Origin: JABFSA01 sp963827515
GTDB taxonomy: Bacteria; Acidobacteriota; Vicinamibacteria; Vicinamibacterales; UBA2999
Length of the DNA stretch: 64,000 bases
Direction of reading: 5' to 3'
Assembly (NCBI GenBank): GCA_963827515.1
Contig: CAWHBF010000003.1
Span: forward strand, 62,001-126,000
Shown: positions 27,235 through 36,180 of the stretch, piece by piece
Position numbering within the stretch: the first letter of the stretch is position 1
How the letters are laid out: each line of letters starts with the position of its first letter
Position numbers and translations under genes: made by a program
The notes under the pieces: generated by a model
What the model was told of the DNA's origin: nothing
The model's input: the letters and a program-made list of their open reading frames with translations, nothing else
Database searches by the model: none

Positions 27235-28053
27235 TTAGTCCCCTGTGCGGACCGCGGAAAAGCTGAGCTGAGGCCCGCCGCCCTGCACGGTTCCTTCGAT
27301 TCGGTTCCCGGTGATCCGGCCGGTGTATTCGGCTGCGCCCACGGTGAAGCGAATCTGGTCGCCCCGCAGCCGCCCTCCGGCGATTGGCGCTCCTCCGAGC
27401 GTACCGCTCACGAGCTGATAGTCCTGCTTCAGCACCAGCTCACCCTGGCCTGCCTTCCAGGATCCGGCTACCTTGGCCGGGACGATCCAGAGGAGGGCAG
27501 TGCACCAGGCGCTGCATCCGTTCTCGACGACCACCGTTTCGTCCGGCGTCCAGCCTTCGATGCCGAACGTATTGGAGACGATACGGCTGCCGGGGCGAAG
27601 GTCGAGGAACTTCTGGCGCAGCTGGAGCATGTTGCTCGGCAAGAGAAAGAGGGCGAGCACGTTGGCCTTCGAGATGTCAGCCTGGTACATGTCGCCTTCG
27701 ACGAACGTTGCCTTGCCGGCAACGCCCGCCTCGATAGCGTTCTTGGTGGAGAGCTTCACCATTTCCGGGTTGTATTCCACCCCAACTGCCTGCGCTCCCC
27801 GCTTTGCCGCGCCAATCACGTTCCGTCCGTCACCGGACCCGAGGTCCATCACGAAATCCTGGGGCGTGACCTTGGCTAGATCCAGCATTCGCTCGACGAG
27901 CTCGGGGGGCGTGGGCACCCACACGACATCCTTGCCGGCCTGGCCCACTTGCGGGACGAATGGTTCCTCTTGCGCATAGGCTGCGGTGGAAACAGCCAAC
28001 GCGAGGGCGATCGCCGGCAACACGCGGCGCGACACAGACACACACTCGATCAT
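27235..28053 (-). CDS. SAM-dependent methyltransferase-like protein with a signal peptide
   Basis: This is 272 residues from the ATG at 28053. The first 24 residues are a signal peptide (RRVLPAIALALAVSTAAYAQ). The mature part is a class I methyltransferase core: PPELVERMLDLAKVTPQDFV, motif I VMDLGSGDGRNVIGAAKRG, acidic loop VGVEYNPEMVKLS, then FVEGDMYQADISKANVLALF and LRQKFLDLRPGSRIVSNTF. The C-terminal about 70 residues form a strand-rich lipocalin-like or META-like tail (LVSGTLGGAPIAGGRLRGDQ). Exported members of this family are known, but a SAM supply outside the cytoplasm is not, so the location or substrate is puzzling. The upstream neighbour is the ATP-grasp gene, with a 32-nt gap on the same strand. 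Confidence 0.75.
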   Translation of the reverse strand: MIECVSVSRRVLPAIALALAVSTAAYAQEEPFVPQVGQAGKDVVWVPTPPELVERMLDLAKVTPQDFVMDLGSGDGRNVIGAAKRGAQAVGVEYNPEMVKLSTKNAIEAGVAGKATFVEGDMYQADISKANVLALFLLPSNMLQLRQKFLDLRPGSRIVSNTFGIEGWTPDETVVVENGCSAWCTALLWIVPAKVAGSWKAGQGELVLKQDYQLVSGTLGGAPIAGGRLRGDQIRFTVGAAEYTGRITGNRIEGTVQGGGPQLSFSAVRTGD

Positions 28054-28085
28054 GATGAACCTCGATACCAAGGCAGGATTATGCC

Positions 28086-29105
28086 CTATGTCCGTTCGGG
28101 TTCCCACCGTAGGCCCAGGGTGAGCAAGCGTTCGAGGAGCTGCTCGTAGGACAGACCGCTGACCTCGGCCGATTCCGCGAAGTCCTCGCCATAGGCGAGA
28201 TTCGGGTTCGGATTGGCTTCCAGAATGTAGGCGCGGCCACGCTCCTCGTCGAGACGCAGATCGATGCGGGCGTACCCGCTCAGGTCCAGGGCTCGGTAGG
28301 CACGCCTGGCGATACGCTGAATCTGGTCCTTGACATCGGGTTCGAGGGTCGCCGCGGCGGTCATGATGCCGTGGCGCTTCTGATACTGCGTGCTCCATTT
28401 CACCCGCTCGGTCGCAATCCGCCATCGGTTGTCATGGACCTGCGCGAACGACATTTCCCACACAGGAAAGACACTCAGTCGCGCATTCCCGACGACCCCC
28501 ACGTAGAGTTCCCGGCCGTCGATGAACTGCTCGACGATGGCCGCAGTGCCAAGGCTGTCGTGTACGAACTGCACGCGCCGTGCGAACTGCTCTTCGTTCT
28601 CGACGACTGAGGCCTGGGAGATCCCCGTGGACGCCTCGAAGAACAAGGACTTCACGATGAGCGGGAAGTGGAGCCGCTTCGGGAGGAGCGCTTTGCGGCC
28701 ACGGCGGATCACCGTGAACTCGGGCACGCGAATACGGTGGTAGGCCAGTAACTTTTTCGAGAGAGCCTTGTCCCGCGCCAGAATCAGCCCGCGCGGATTG
28801 CAACCGGTATAAGGGAGTCGCAGGAGCTCGAGGTAGCTCACAACGTTCTGATCGAATGTCGTGACGCCGGCGAACGCCTCCATCAGGTTGAAGACGATAT
28901 GGGGCTTGAAGAGGCCGGCCGTCGGTCGAATCGATCCGAGCTCATCGTGCAAGCCGAGCACCCGCACCTCGTGGCCCATTTCGCGCAGGGTCTCGACGAC
29001 GTCGTACTCCATCTTCCACTCGGCTTCGAGTACGTCAACGTCGGTCGTATCCTGGGGTGGGACGAGATGGTCGTGTACGAGCGCAAGGATCCGAAGCTTC
29101 TTCAT
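28086..29105 (-). CDS. D-Ala-D-Ala-ligase-like ATP-grasp protein
   Basis: This is 339 residues. The ATG at 29105 overlaps the stop of the zincin gene (TGATG); the longer frame upstream lies inside that gene. The N-terminal Rossmann-like lobe reads KKLRILALVHDHLVPPQD. The ATP-grasp core has DKALSKKLLAYHRIRVPEF, FPLIVKSLFFEASTGISQAS, VVENEEQFARRVQFV and IVEQFIDGRELYVGVVGNA. The C-terminal metal site reads ARIDLRLDEERGRAYILEANPNPNLA, with the Asp, Glu and Asn metal ligands intact. It should ligate a carboxylate to an amine with ATP. It is not in a cell-wall cluster and lacks the usual Ddl N-terminal signature, so the amino-acid or peptide substrate is open. Confidence 0.8.
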   Translation of the reverse strand: MKKLRILALVHDHLVPPQDTTDVDVLEAEWKMEYDVVETLREMGHEVRVLGLHDELGSIRPTAGLFKPHIVFNLMEAFAGVTTFDQNVVSYLELLRLPYTGCNPRGLILARDKALSKKLLAYHRIRVPEFTVIRRGRKALLPKRLHFPLIVKSLFFEASTGISQASVVENEEQFARRVQFVHDSLGTAAIVEQFIDGRELYVGVVGNARLSVFPVWEMSFAQVHDNRWRIATERVKWSTQYQKRHGIMTAAATLEPDVKDQIQRIARRAYRALDLSGYARIDLRLDEERGRAYILEANPNPNLAYGEDFAESAEVSGLSYEQLLERLLTLGLRWEPERT

Positions 29106-30130
29106 CAGAGGAAGATGCGGTGTCCGCCGCTGTGCAGATAGTTCATGGCCTGAACGGTGAGCAGTACCGCGAACTCCTGTCGTGCCCGGTCCTCGGGTAC
29201 CGCGAGGCGCAGCTTCAACTCTCGACAGCGCGTGATCATGTCGACGAGTACCTTGTCGATCGTGTACTGGTAGATACCGGTCCATCCGGCCACGAGGCGA
29301 CGAGTCTGTCGTCGGGTGCGTTCAAGAAACTGCGCCGCCGTCATGTTCTCAGCGAACTCCGGCGCCTCCGAGAACAAGCGCCGCAGGTCCCGGTCGTAGA
29401 AGTGGGGATAGTCGATGCCGTAGTACCGGCGCTTGTTGCGATAGTGCTGTCGCAGTGTCCTGCGGAGACGGTAGAGCGCGTCTACCTCGTCCTGGTTCGT
29501 GATGCGCGGCGGTCGCTGGCGGATGGACGCCATGAGCTCGTCCATGCATTCGAGCTTCTTGAGCGCGGGCCAACCCGCGTAGCGCTGACGCCACTCGCTC
29601 GTGGGCGTCAGCCAGACTGCGAACGTCTCCGCGAAGTCTTCATCCGGGTGGCTCTGCGCGTACCAGGCGTCCAGGTGGAGTACGAAACTCTTGCTGTAGG
29701 GCTTCGGCGTGTAGAACTCGGGATAGGGTTCGGATGGCAGACCGAAGATCTGCCGGCGCTGTCGGCGGAGCCTGAGTCGGAACGCGTTATCGATGGCGTG
29801 GCCTGCCTCGTGACGCAGGATCCGCATGCACCATTCGTGCTCCCCACCCTCCACTTCGAGCATCTGGGCTTCTTCCAGCTTCGAGAGGCGCGGATGGGCG
29901 AGATAGAAGGGGATGGCAATCGCCGACGTGCCGTCGGGGGTGAACCACTCGTCCGAGAGATAGAAGTGGAGAGGGAGCAGAAGACCGCGCTCCTGGAGCT
30001 CGCGGCCGAGCTGCGCCACGCGGTCCGCGAGCGGACCCTCGATGGTGAGAGGAAGCTCCGCCAGGCGAAGGTCCAGGAGCGCCTCGTCATCCAAATCCGC
30101 CCAGTCGTGTCGAAGGGGAAGCCGCGCCAT
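29105..30130 (-). CDS. Putative zinc-binding metallopeptidase (zincin), partner of the ATP-grasp gene
   Basis: This is a 341-residue cytoplasmic protein with no signal peptide. The zincin motif HExxH is intact in MRILRHEAGHAIDNAF (His107, Glu108, His111). A downstream acidic ligand candidate sits in HPDEDFAETFAVWL (Glu near 168). Other conserved-looking blocks are LHFYLSDEWFTPDGTSAIAI, FYLAHPRLSKLEEAQMLEVE, SYVLHLD-like SFVLHLDAWYAQS and WPALKKLECMDELM. I recall this family as 'putative zinc-binding metallopeptidase', uncharacterised and often beside an ATP-grasp gene. The stop and the next start overlap as TGATG. Together they suggest a peptide-modifying or amide-forming pair; this is inference. 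Confidence 0.75.
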   Translation of the reverse strand: MARLPLRHDWADLDDEALLDLRLAELPLTIEGPLADRVAQLGRELQERGLLLPLHFYLSDEWFTPDGTSAIAIPFYLAHPRLSKLEEAQMLEVEGGEHEWCMRILRHEAGHAIDNAFRLRLRRQRRQIFGLPSEPYPEFYTPKPYSKSFVLHLDAWYAQSHPDEDFAETFAVWLTPTSEWRQRYAGWPALKKLECMDELMASIRQRPPRITNQDEVDALYRLRRTLRQHYRNKRRYYGIDYPHFYDRDLRRLFSEAPEFAENMTAAQFLERTRRQTRRLVAGWTGIYQYTIDKVLVDMITRCRELKLRLAVPEDRARQEFAVLLTVQAMNYLHSGGHRIFL

Positions 30131-30314
30131 CCATGAAGATCTTAGTCTCGATAGCGGGAACCCCGGTTCAGGTGGGTTCCCCGATCACGGCCGGGAAGAC
30201 ACGGTGCGGCGGCTGCCGGGCAGAATTGAGTACTATTCTCTGCGGTAGGAGGGGCCAACTACGCGGTTCCCTCGGAGGCACGCGTGCGGTGTAGGTTCAG
30301 CGACAGAGGAATTG

Positions 30315-32139
30315 ATGGCGACTACGGAACAGGAACGCGACCGGGCCAAGGTTGAGGAGTGCTACACGTGGAACCTCGCGGACATCTACCCAGATCTCGC
30401 GACATGGCGCGCGGAGAAGGACCGGCTGAAAGCCGCTGTCCCGCAAGTGAAGACCTTTGCGGGGCACCTGGGCGACTCGCCACGCGTGCTGGCCGACGCG
30501 CTCGACTTGCGGTTCCGACTCGACAAGGAGCTGGCTCGGCTCTACGTGTACGCCAGCATGTTGTCCGATCAGGACACCCGTGAGAGCGCTCCCCAGGGGA
30601 TGCAGCAGGAGATGCAGCAGCTCTACGCGGACTTCGGCGCTGAGGCGTCGTACATGCAGCCGGAGATTCTCGGACTAGGGGGCGAGACGATCGAGCGGTT
30701 TCTCGTCCAGGAGCCTCGGCTCGCTCCGTTCACGGTACCGCTCAGAGACATCATCCGCCGCGCGGCTCACACGCTGAGTCATGCCGAGGAGAAGCTCCTT
30801 GCCGACGCGCAGCCTTTGGCCGGCTCTGCGTCCAACATCTACGGCATCATCGCAAACGCCGATTTCGTGTACCCGACGATCACGTTGAGTGATGGCCGGG
30901 TCGGTGAAAGTCGATCAGGCCGGATACGCAGAGTTGCGGACATTACCGGAGCGTCGCGACCGGGAAGCAGGGATGTCGGCGTTTTTCACCGCACTTGGCG
31001 GTTTCCGCCGTACGTTCGGCGCGACGATGAACTCGAGCCTTCAGAAGACGTTGTTCTACGCGCGCGCGCGAAAGTACTCCTCGACTCTCGAGGCGTCGCT
31101 CGACGGACCGAATATTCCCGTCTCCGTGTACACGCGTCTCATCGACGGCATCGCGCGCCACCTGCCCACGTTCCATCGGTACCTCAGGCTGCGCAAGCGC
31201 ATGATGGGTATCAGCGACGAGCTGCACTACTACGATCTTTACGCGCCGCTCGTGGCCTCCGTGAAGCTGCGGTACTCGCCGAAGGAGGCGGAGGAACTCG
31301 TCGCGACCGCGATGAAACCGCTCGGCGCCGACTATGTCGCGGTTCTCAACCAGGGGTTTCGCCAACGCTGGCTGGACTGGTATCCGGCAGAGGGGAAGCG
31401 CTCAGGCGCCTACTCGAACGGCGGCGCGTACGAGGTGCATCCGTACATTCTGCTGAACTATCTCGGTCAGTACAACGACGTCAGCACGCTGGCGCATGAG
31501 CTCGGGCACACCATGCACAGCTACTTCTCGAACAAGACGCAGCCGTTCCAGACGGCTGACTACTCGACGTTCGTGGCCGAGGTCGCCTCCACTTTCAACG
31601 AGGCGCTCCTTATCGACCACATGCTCGAGCACATCACGGACGGACCCACGCGGCTGTCTCTGCTCGGCAGCTACCTCGAGAACATCAAGTCCACTGTGTT
31701 CCGCCAGACGCAGTTCGCAGAGTACGAGCTTCGTGTCCACGAAATGGCCGCCAGAGGCGAGGCGATTACGGGCGACGCACTCGCGGAGCTGTACATCGGC
31801 ATTACGAGGCGCTTTTACGGCCACGCCGAGCGAGTCGTCGTGGTCGACGACTACGTCGCGAACGAATGGAGCTACATTCCGCACTTTTACAGCGACTTCT
31901 ATGTGTTTCAGTACGCGACCTCTTTCACCGCGGCTGAGACGCTGGCGGCGCGGGTGATCGCGGGGGACACCTTGGCAACCAAGCGGTTTCTCGCTTTCCT
32001 CGGGTCGGGCAGTTCGAAGTACCCGATCGAGCTCCTGAAGGACGCCGGGGTAGACATGACGACCGACGAACCGCTCGATCAGACGATGCAGACGATGAAC
32101 AGGATCATGGATGAAATCGAAGGAGTGATCGCGAACTGA
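30315..32139 (+). CDS. pepF: M3-family oligoendopeptidase F, frame broken once
   Basis: This is about 607 residues after joining. Translation starts at the ATG at 30315 (GAGGA just upstream; a TTG one codon earlier is the alternative). The N-terminal part (VEECYTWNLADIYPDLATWR) is the classic PepF opening. Near 30899 the frame shifts: removing one base in GGCCGGGTCGG joins PTITLSDGR to SVKVDQAGYAELRT. The zinc site is intact as TLAHELGHTMHSYF with the third ligand in FVAEVASTFNEALL. The family cleaves peptides of 7-17 residues in the cytoplasm, for amino-acid recycling. The length matches the family, so the break is probably a sequence error. Confidence 0.9.
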
Positions 32140-32146
32140 CGTGAAC

Positions 32147-32414
32147 GAACCCGTCGTTCACCCTTCTTGGTTCTTTCTTCTCGGTTCGTGTTCAGGTTCG
32201 GTTCGGAAGTTCGAGGTTTCGCGAGTTCAGGTTCGAGGTTCGACCCATTCGCAGGCTCAGAACGTGTCGCTTGCGCCGTGAGTAGAGCGCAGGCTTCAGC
32301 CTGCGCGTGCGCCGAACCCCGAACCCTGAACCCCGAACCTGAAGCTCGAACCCTTGAACCGAACCCGTGAACACGAACCGAGCACCGAGAAGTCAGAAGA
32401 GTGAACGACGGTTC
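32147..32414. repeat. 268-bp imperfect inverted repeat rich in GTTC units, with a short palindrome at its centre
   Basis: Outer arms GAACCCGTCGTTCAC (32147-32161) and GTGAACGACGGTTC (32401-32414) are inverted copies. Inner arms continue the match: CGGTTCGTGTTCAGGTTCGG on the left against CCGAACCCGTGAACACGAAC on the right. Both arms are degenerate tandem GGTTCG(A/G) units. The centre (32280-32310) holds a short palindrome, GTAGAGCGCAGGCTTCAGCC then TGCGC, related to the dispersed element at 47839. The repeat fills the gap between pepF and the convergent arginase gene and could fold into a very long hairpin acting as a bidirectional 3' end. Confidence 0.75.
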
Positions 32415-32431
32415 TCTCTGAGGCGGTTGTC

Positions 32432-33340
32432 TCAGAGTATCTTCTGCCCTAGCGCTGATAGCGCCAGTTCAGTCGCGAGGAGCGCCGTGGCGTTCCTGAC
32501 ATCCAGCGTCGGGTTCACTTCGACCAGATCGAGCGCGAGAAGCCGTCCGGAGTCTGCAATCAGTTCCATCATCAGGTGCGCCTCCCGGTAGTCGAGACCG
32601 CCCTTGACGGGGGTGCCAACCCCAGGCGCGATTGACGGATCGCAGACGTCCATGTCGAGGGAGACATGGAGCCCTCCGGTGCCTTCCGTGGCCAGCGCGA
32701 GCGCCCGATCGGCAATCGCCGCGATTCCTTCCCGGTCGATGTCCTTCATCGTGAAGACGTGCACGCCGGATTCTCGAATTCGAGTCTTTTCCCGTTCGTC
32801 GAGGTTCCGAACGCCGACCAACACCGTGTGCTGCGCCAGGACCGACGGCGACAATCCGATCGTGGCCAGCTCCGCCGGCGCGTTGCCAAGAAGCGCTGCC
32901 AGTGGCATCCCGTGCACGTTGCCGCTGGTGGTCGATTCCGGAGTGTTCATGTCGCCGTGCGCATCCATCCAGATGAGGCCGAGCGGACGAGAGGCCGTGT
33001 GTCGGACCCAGTCGGCGCTGGCCGCTACGGATCCGGCAGCAAGGCTGTGATCGCCCCCGAGTACGACGGGGAGCGCCGCGGCTTCGAGAGAACGACGGAC
33101 ATCGTCGTACAGCTGCTGACAGACACGGGCGATTTCGCGCACGTACTTTTTGGCGGCATCTGCTGGTTGCTGTGTTTCCGGGATTGGGGTGGGGAGGTCG
33201 CCCTTGTCCATCACGGTGCGTCCGAGCGCCGCGATGCGGGTGGCCACACCCGCGATTCGAAGCGATGAAGGGCCCATGTCGACACCTCTCCGCCCGGCGC
33301 CGAGGTCCAGCGGAACGCCAATCAAGTGAACTGGCTTCAT
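32432..33340 (-). CDS. rocF: Arginase
   Basis: This is 302 residues, the usual arginase length. All manganese-binding motifs of the ureohydrolase family are present: GGDHSLAAGS, IWMDAHGDMNTPE and SLDMDVCDPSIAPG. The start reads KPVHLIGVPLDLGAGRRGVD, as in bacterial arginases. GGAGGGG lies upstream of the ATG. The enzyme hydrolyses arginine to ornithine and urea in the cytoplasm. No urease, ornithine aminotransferase or arginine regulator is nearby; the upstream gene is hemG, separated by a palindromic element. Confidence 0.95.
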   Translation of the reverse strand: MKPVHLIGVPLDLGAGRRGVDMGPSSLRIAGVATRIAALGRTVMDKGDLPTPIPETQQPADAAKKYVREIARVCQQLYDDVRRSLEAAALPVVLGGDHSLAAGSVAASADWVRHTASRPLGLIWMDAHGDMNTPESTTSGNVHGMPLAALLGNAPAELATIGLSPSVLAQHTVLVGVRNLDEREKTRIRESGVHVFTMKDIDREGIAAIADRALALATEGTGGLHVSLDMDVCDPSIAPGVGTPVKGGLDYREAHLMMELIADSGRLLALDLVEVNPTLDVRNATALLATELALSALGQKIL

Positions 33341-33379
33341 CGTGCTCGTCCCCTCCCTGCTCGTGGACCGCGCGACGAC

Positions 33380-33546
33380 CTAGTGGCCCGTCCTGGCGAT
33401 ATGTACAGCGCCTTCCTCGCGGGGCATCCCAATCCCCGGCGTTGCTCCTCCCTCGAATACGGCCAGGTATTCTCGGTCGTCGCGCCTTGGGGCTCGGGCG
33501 CCGCGCGTCGGAATCCACTGCACATATCACCAGGACGGGCCACTAG
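33380..33546. mobile_element. 167-bp MITE-like palindromic element
   Basis: Terminal inverted repeats of 28 nt match with two mismatches: left 33380-33407 begins CTAGTGGCCCGTCCTGG, right 33519-33546 ends CCAGGACGGGCCACTAG. The interior is also palindromic around GAATACGGCCAGGTATTC near 33463. Both strands read through as similar peptides (ARPGDM...), a consequence of the palindrome. It encodes no protein. It lies between the stop of hemG and the start of arginase, and its end supplies the hemG stop codon. Non-autonomous transposition by a transposase outside the window is the likeliest origin; the CTAG end may be part of a target duplication. Confidence 0.75.
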
Positions 33547-34932
33547 TGTGGATGGGCGCCGTCCGACGCGACAAATGCCGCGGCACGGGCCGCCATGGCA
33601 CGACCGTCGGCGATGCAGTCCGGAATGCCAATCGCCCGAAAGCCGCTGCCGGCGAGAAACAGGCCCGGAACAGTCGCGAGTCGTTGCTCGATCGCGGCCA
33701 GACGCTCGAGGTGGCCCACCTCGTATTGCGGGCTCTGCCTGGTGTAGCGGAAGAGCCGCGTCAGAATGGGAGCCCCGTCGATGTCGAGCGTCGCGGCGAG
33801 CGCCTCGCGCGCCGTGCTGATCAGTTCTTCATCCGAACGCTCGAGCCGGTGCGGATCGCGTCCGCCACCGAGAAAGGCGCGGACGAGTGCGCATCCCTCC
33901 GGCGCGCGATCGGGCCACTTCGAGGTGACCCACGTGGCCGCCAGCAGGGGGCTGCGCTCCACACGGGGAACCACAAAGCCGGACCCGTTCAGGGGGTGTC
34001 GGATCTGCGAACGCCGATAGCCGAAGGCTACGGTCGCGGTAGAGGCGTAGGGAACCGCGTCGCAGAGGGCCGCCAGCGCGGTGTCAATCCCCCGCAGGAG
34101 CCCCGAGGCGGCATATGCCGGCACGCTCAGGACGACCGCGTGGGCCTGCAGCGATGATGTGGGGGACTCGATGGTAAAAACCCCGGCTCGCCGGAGTTCC
34201 GTGACTTGTTCCGACAGCCGAATGGTACCGGGTGGAAGCGCCGACACCAGGGCGTCCACAAGTTCTCCTGTACCACGAGGTAGTGAGACGAAGGCCCCCT
34301 GGGGGGAGGCGGGAGAGACGGGCTGTCCCCGGAGGGAGCGAAGCACACTCCCCGTCTTGCGCTCCGCCTCCAACAGTCGCGGAAACAACGCGCGCGTCGA
34401 GAGGCGATCCACATCCCCGGCGTGGATGCCTGCAAGGAGCGGTTCCGCCAGGTAGGTCAAGGCCTCAGGTACCGAAACGTCGCCTGACGAAGGACGCGAT
34501 CGACTCGTCGTCTCCTGTTGAACGGGGCACGGCGACTTCGCACGCCATGCGCAACTTGCCACGCCAGGTGAAGAGGCGCGATCGGGCAAGTGCACCGAGG
34601 CTGATGGGAAAGCCCAGGAAAGACCCCTCCGCCAATGGCCGCAGCGATCCGTCTCGTAGCACGTAGGCGGTACGGGGGAGGCAGGTGGATACCAAACGGT
34701 CGCCAAGGCCCAGCTCACGACAGAGCGCGACGCCGGCTGTCTTTTGGGCCAGCAGCGCGTCCGGGCCCGCATCGATGACCCAGCCATCGAATCGTTCGGT
34801 ATGCACGACGCCGCCCGGTCTTTCGGACGCTTCGAGCACACGCACGTCCAGCCCGCGCAGCCGGAGCTCGTAGGCGGCAGCCAAGCCGGCGATGCCGCCC
34901 CCGATCACCGCGACGTCAACCGTCGTGCTCAC
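33543..34932 (-). CDS. hemG: Protoporphyrinogen oxidase, frame broken once
   Basis: This is about 462 residues. It starts at a GTG (34932) overlapping the hemE stop (GTGA). The FAD-binding Rossmann motif VDVAVIGGGIAGLAAAYELR and RPGGVVHTERFDGWVIDAGP identify the oxygen-dependent (HemY/HemG-type) oxidase. The frame breaks near 34470 (minus-strand GGTACCTGAGG). Dropping one base gives RRFGTEALTYLAEPLLAGI, the usual family continuation. The C-terminus has LFLAGSGFRAIGIPDCIADG, the FAD-closing motif. It oxidises protoporphyrinogen IX (or coproporphyrinogen III in the coproporphyrin route) at the membrane. The gene symbol follows common usage; hemY is the alternative name. Confidence 0.88.
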
Positions 34933-35963
34933 CTGGTGCGTCGGGATGTGCTGTGAACATACTGCGCCAGCATCTGCACCTGCTCGACGGGCGTCGACGG
35001 CAGGATGCCGTGCCCGAGATTGAAGATGTGCCCGGGCCGGCCCCCGACACGTTCGAGGACGCGGCTGGTCTCGTCGAGCAGGCGGGTAGTCGGGCCGAGC
35101 AGCAACGTCGGGTCGAGGTTTCCCTGCACCGCCCGGTCGTGGCCTATTCGGTCCCACGCCTGATCGATCGGAATACGCCAGTCGACGCCGATCACGTCGC
35201 CGCCGGCTTCTCGCAACTCCGGGAACATGACCGATGTGCCAGTGCCGAAGTGAATGGTTGGCACGCGTCGCGCCACCGCGTCGAAGATTCGCTTCGTATG
35301 GGGCATTGCGAACTCCCGGTAGTCGGCCGGGCTGAGTGCGCCGACCCACGAATCGAACACCTGCACCGCGTCGACCCCGGCCTCGATCTGCGCCACCAGG
35401 TAGTCGCTGACGATGATCGAAAGCCGCTGGCAGAGACGATGCCAGGCATCTGGATGGCCGTACATCAGCGACTTGGTTCGCGCGAAGTTGTTCGAGTGGC
35501 CTCCTTCGATCGCGTACGACGCGAGGGTGAATGGCGCACCGGCAAAACCGATGAGCGGTACACGGCCGGCCAGCTCTCGCTGAATCAGTCGGATCGCCTC
35601 GAGCACGTGGGCGAGGGCGACGCGAGGTTCGAACTCACGAAGGGCATCGATGTCGGCGGGCGACTCTATGGGTCGCTCGAGCTGCGGCCCTTCGCCCTTG
35701 ATGAAGTCGAACGGGAGCCCCATGGGTTCGAGGGGCAGCAGCAGGTCGGAGAACAGGATGGCGGCGTCGACCTCGATTCGGCGGAGAGGCTGGAGCGTCA
35801 CCTCGGTCGCCAGTTCCGGCGCTCGACAGATGTCGAGCAGGGAGTAGCGCGCGCGCAGCGCGCGGTACTCGGCCATGTACCGACCGGCTTGCCGCATGAA
35901 CCACACTGGGGTGGCGTCGACCTGCTCCCGGCGGCAGGCCTTGAGGAAACGAGATTCAGTCAC
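34929..35963 (-). CDS. hemE: Uroporphyrinogen decarboxylase
   Basis: This is 344 residues, the normal length. The N-terminal signature TPVWFMRQAGRYMAEYRALR contains the invariant Arg residues that bind substrate carboxylates. The catalytic Asp is in AAILFSDLLLPLEPMGL. Later motifs are LIGFAGAPFTLASYAIEG and FGTGTSVMFPELREAGGDVI. It catalyses four decarboxylations of uroporphyrinogen III to coproporphyrinogen III in the cytoplasm. It forms a two-gene heme operon with hemG through a 4-nt overlap. Confidence 0.97.
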   Translation of the reverse strand: MTESRFLKACRREQVDATPVWFMRQAGRYMAEYRALRARYSLLDICRAPELATEVTLQPLRRIEVDAAILFSDLLLPLEPMGLPFDFIKGEGPQLERPIESPADIDALREFEPRVALAHVLEAIRLIQRELAGRVPLIGFAGAPFTLASYAIEGGHSNNFARTKSLMYGHPDAWHRLCQRLSIIVSDYLVAQIEAGVDAVQVFDSWVGALSPADYREFAMPHTKRIFDAVARRVPTIHFGTGTSVMFPELREAGGDVIGVDWRIPIDQAWDRIGHDRAVQGNLDPTLLLGPTTRLLDETSRVLERVGGRPGHIFNLGHGILPSTPVEQVQMLAQYVHSTSRRTR

Positions 35964-36180
35964 AGACGTCCTGCAGGGAAGGCGTGGGTCGAACCGGCGA
36001 CGAATGAGGGGCGAATGCGCGATGGGGTGTCGTCACTTTGGGGGCACACGGCATACGAATGGCTGTGGTGCCCGCCGTCAAAGACACGGCCCATTGTGGG
36101 GCGGCGCCCATCACTCGTCAAGGCGCGTGGGGAATCTCGTGTTATATTCAGCCCCGTTTGCACACCTTCGGGAGGTCAGT

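Noticed and set aside
30889..30960. Programmed ribosomal frameshift in pepF
   Set aside because: No slippery heptamer or downstream structure, and similar breaks occur in many unrelated genes; sequence error is simpler.
32210..32250. tRNA-like GGTTCGA text in the pepF/arginase gap
   Set aside because: It is part of the repeated GGTTCG units; no cloverleaf arms or acceptor pairing can be formed.
32147..32414. CRISPR array or direct-repeat cluster
   Set aside because: Units are degenerate and not separated by unique spacers of constant length; the layout is an inverted repeat.
35875..36180. N-terminal extension of the nuclease-like gene back to 35875
   Set aside because: It would lie over the start of hemE and has shadow composition; the TTG at 36181 has a strong ribosome site.
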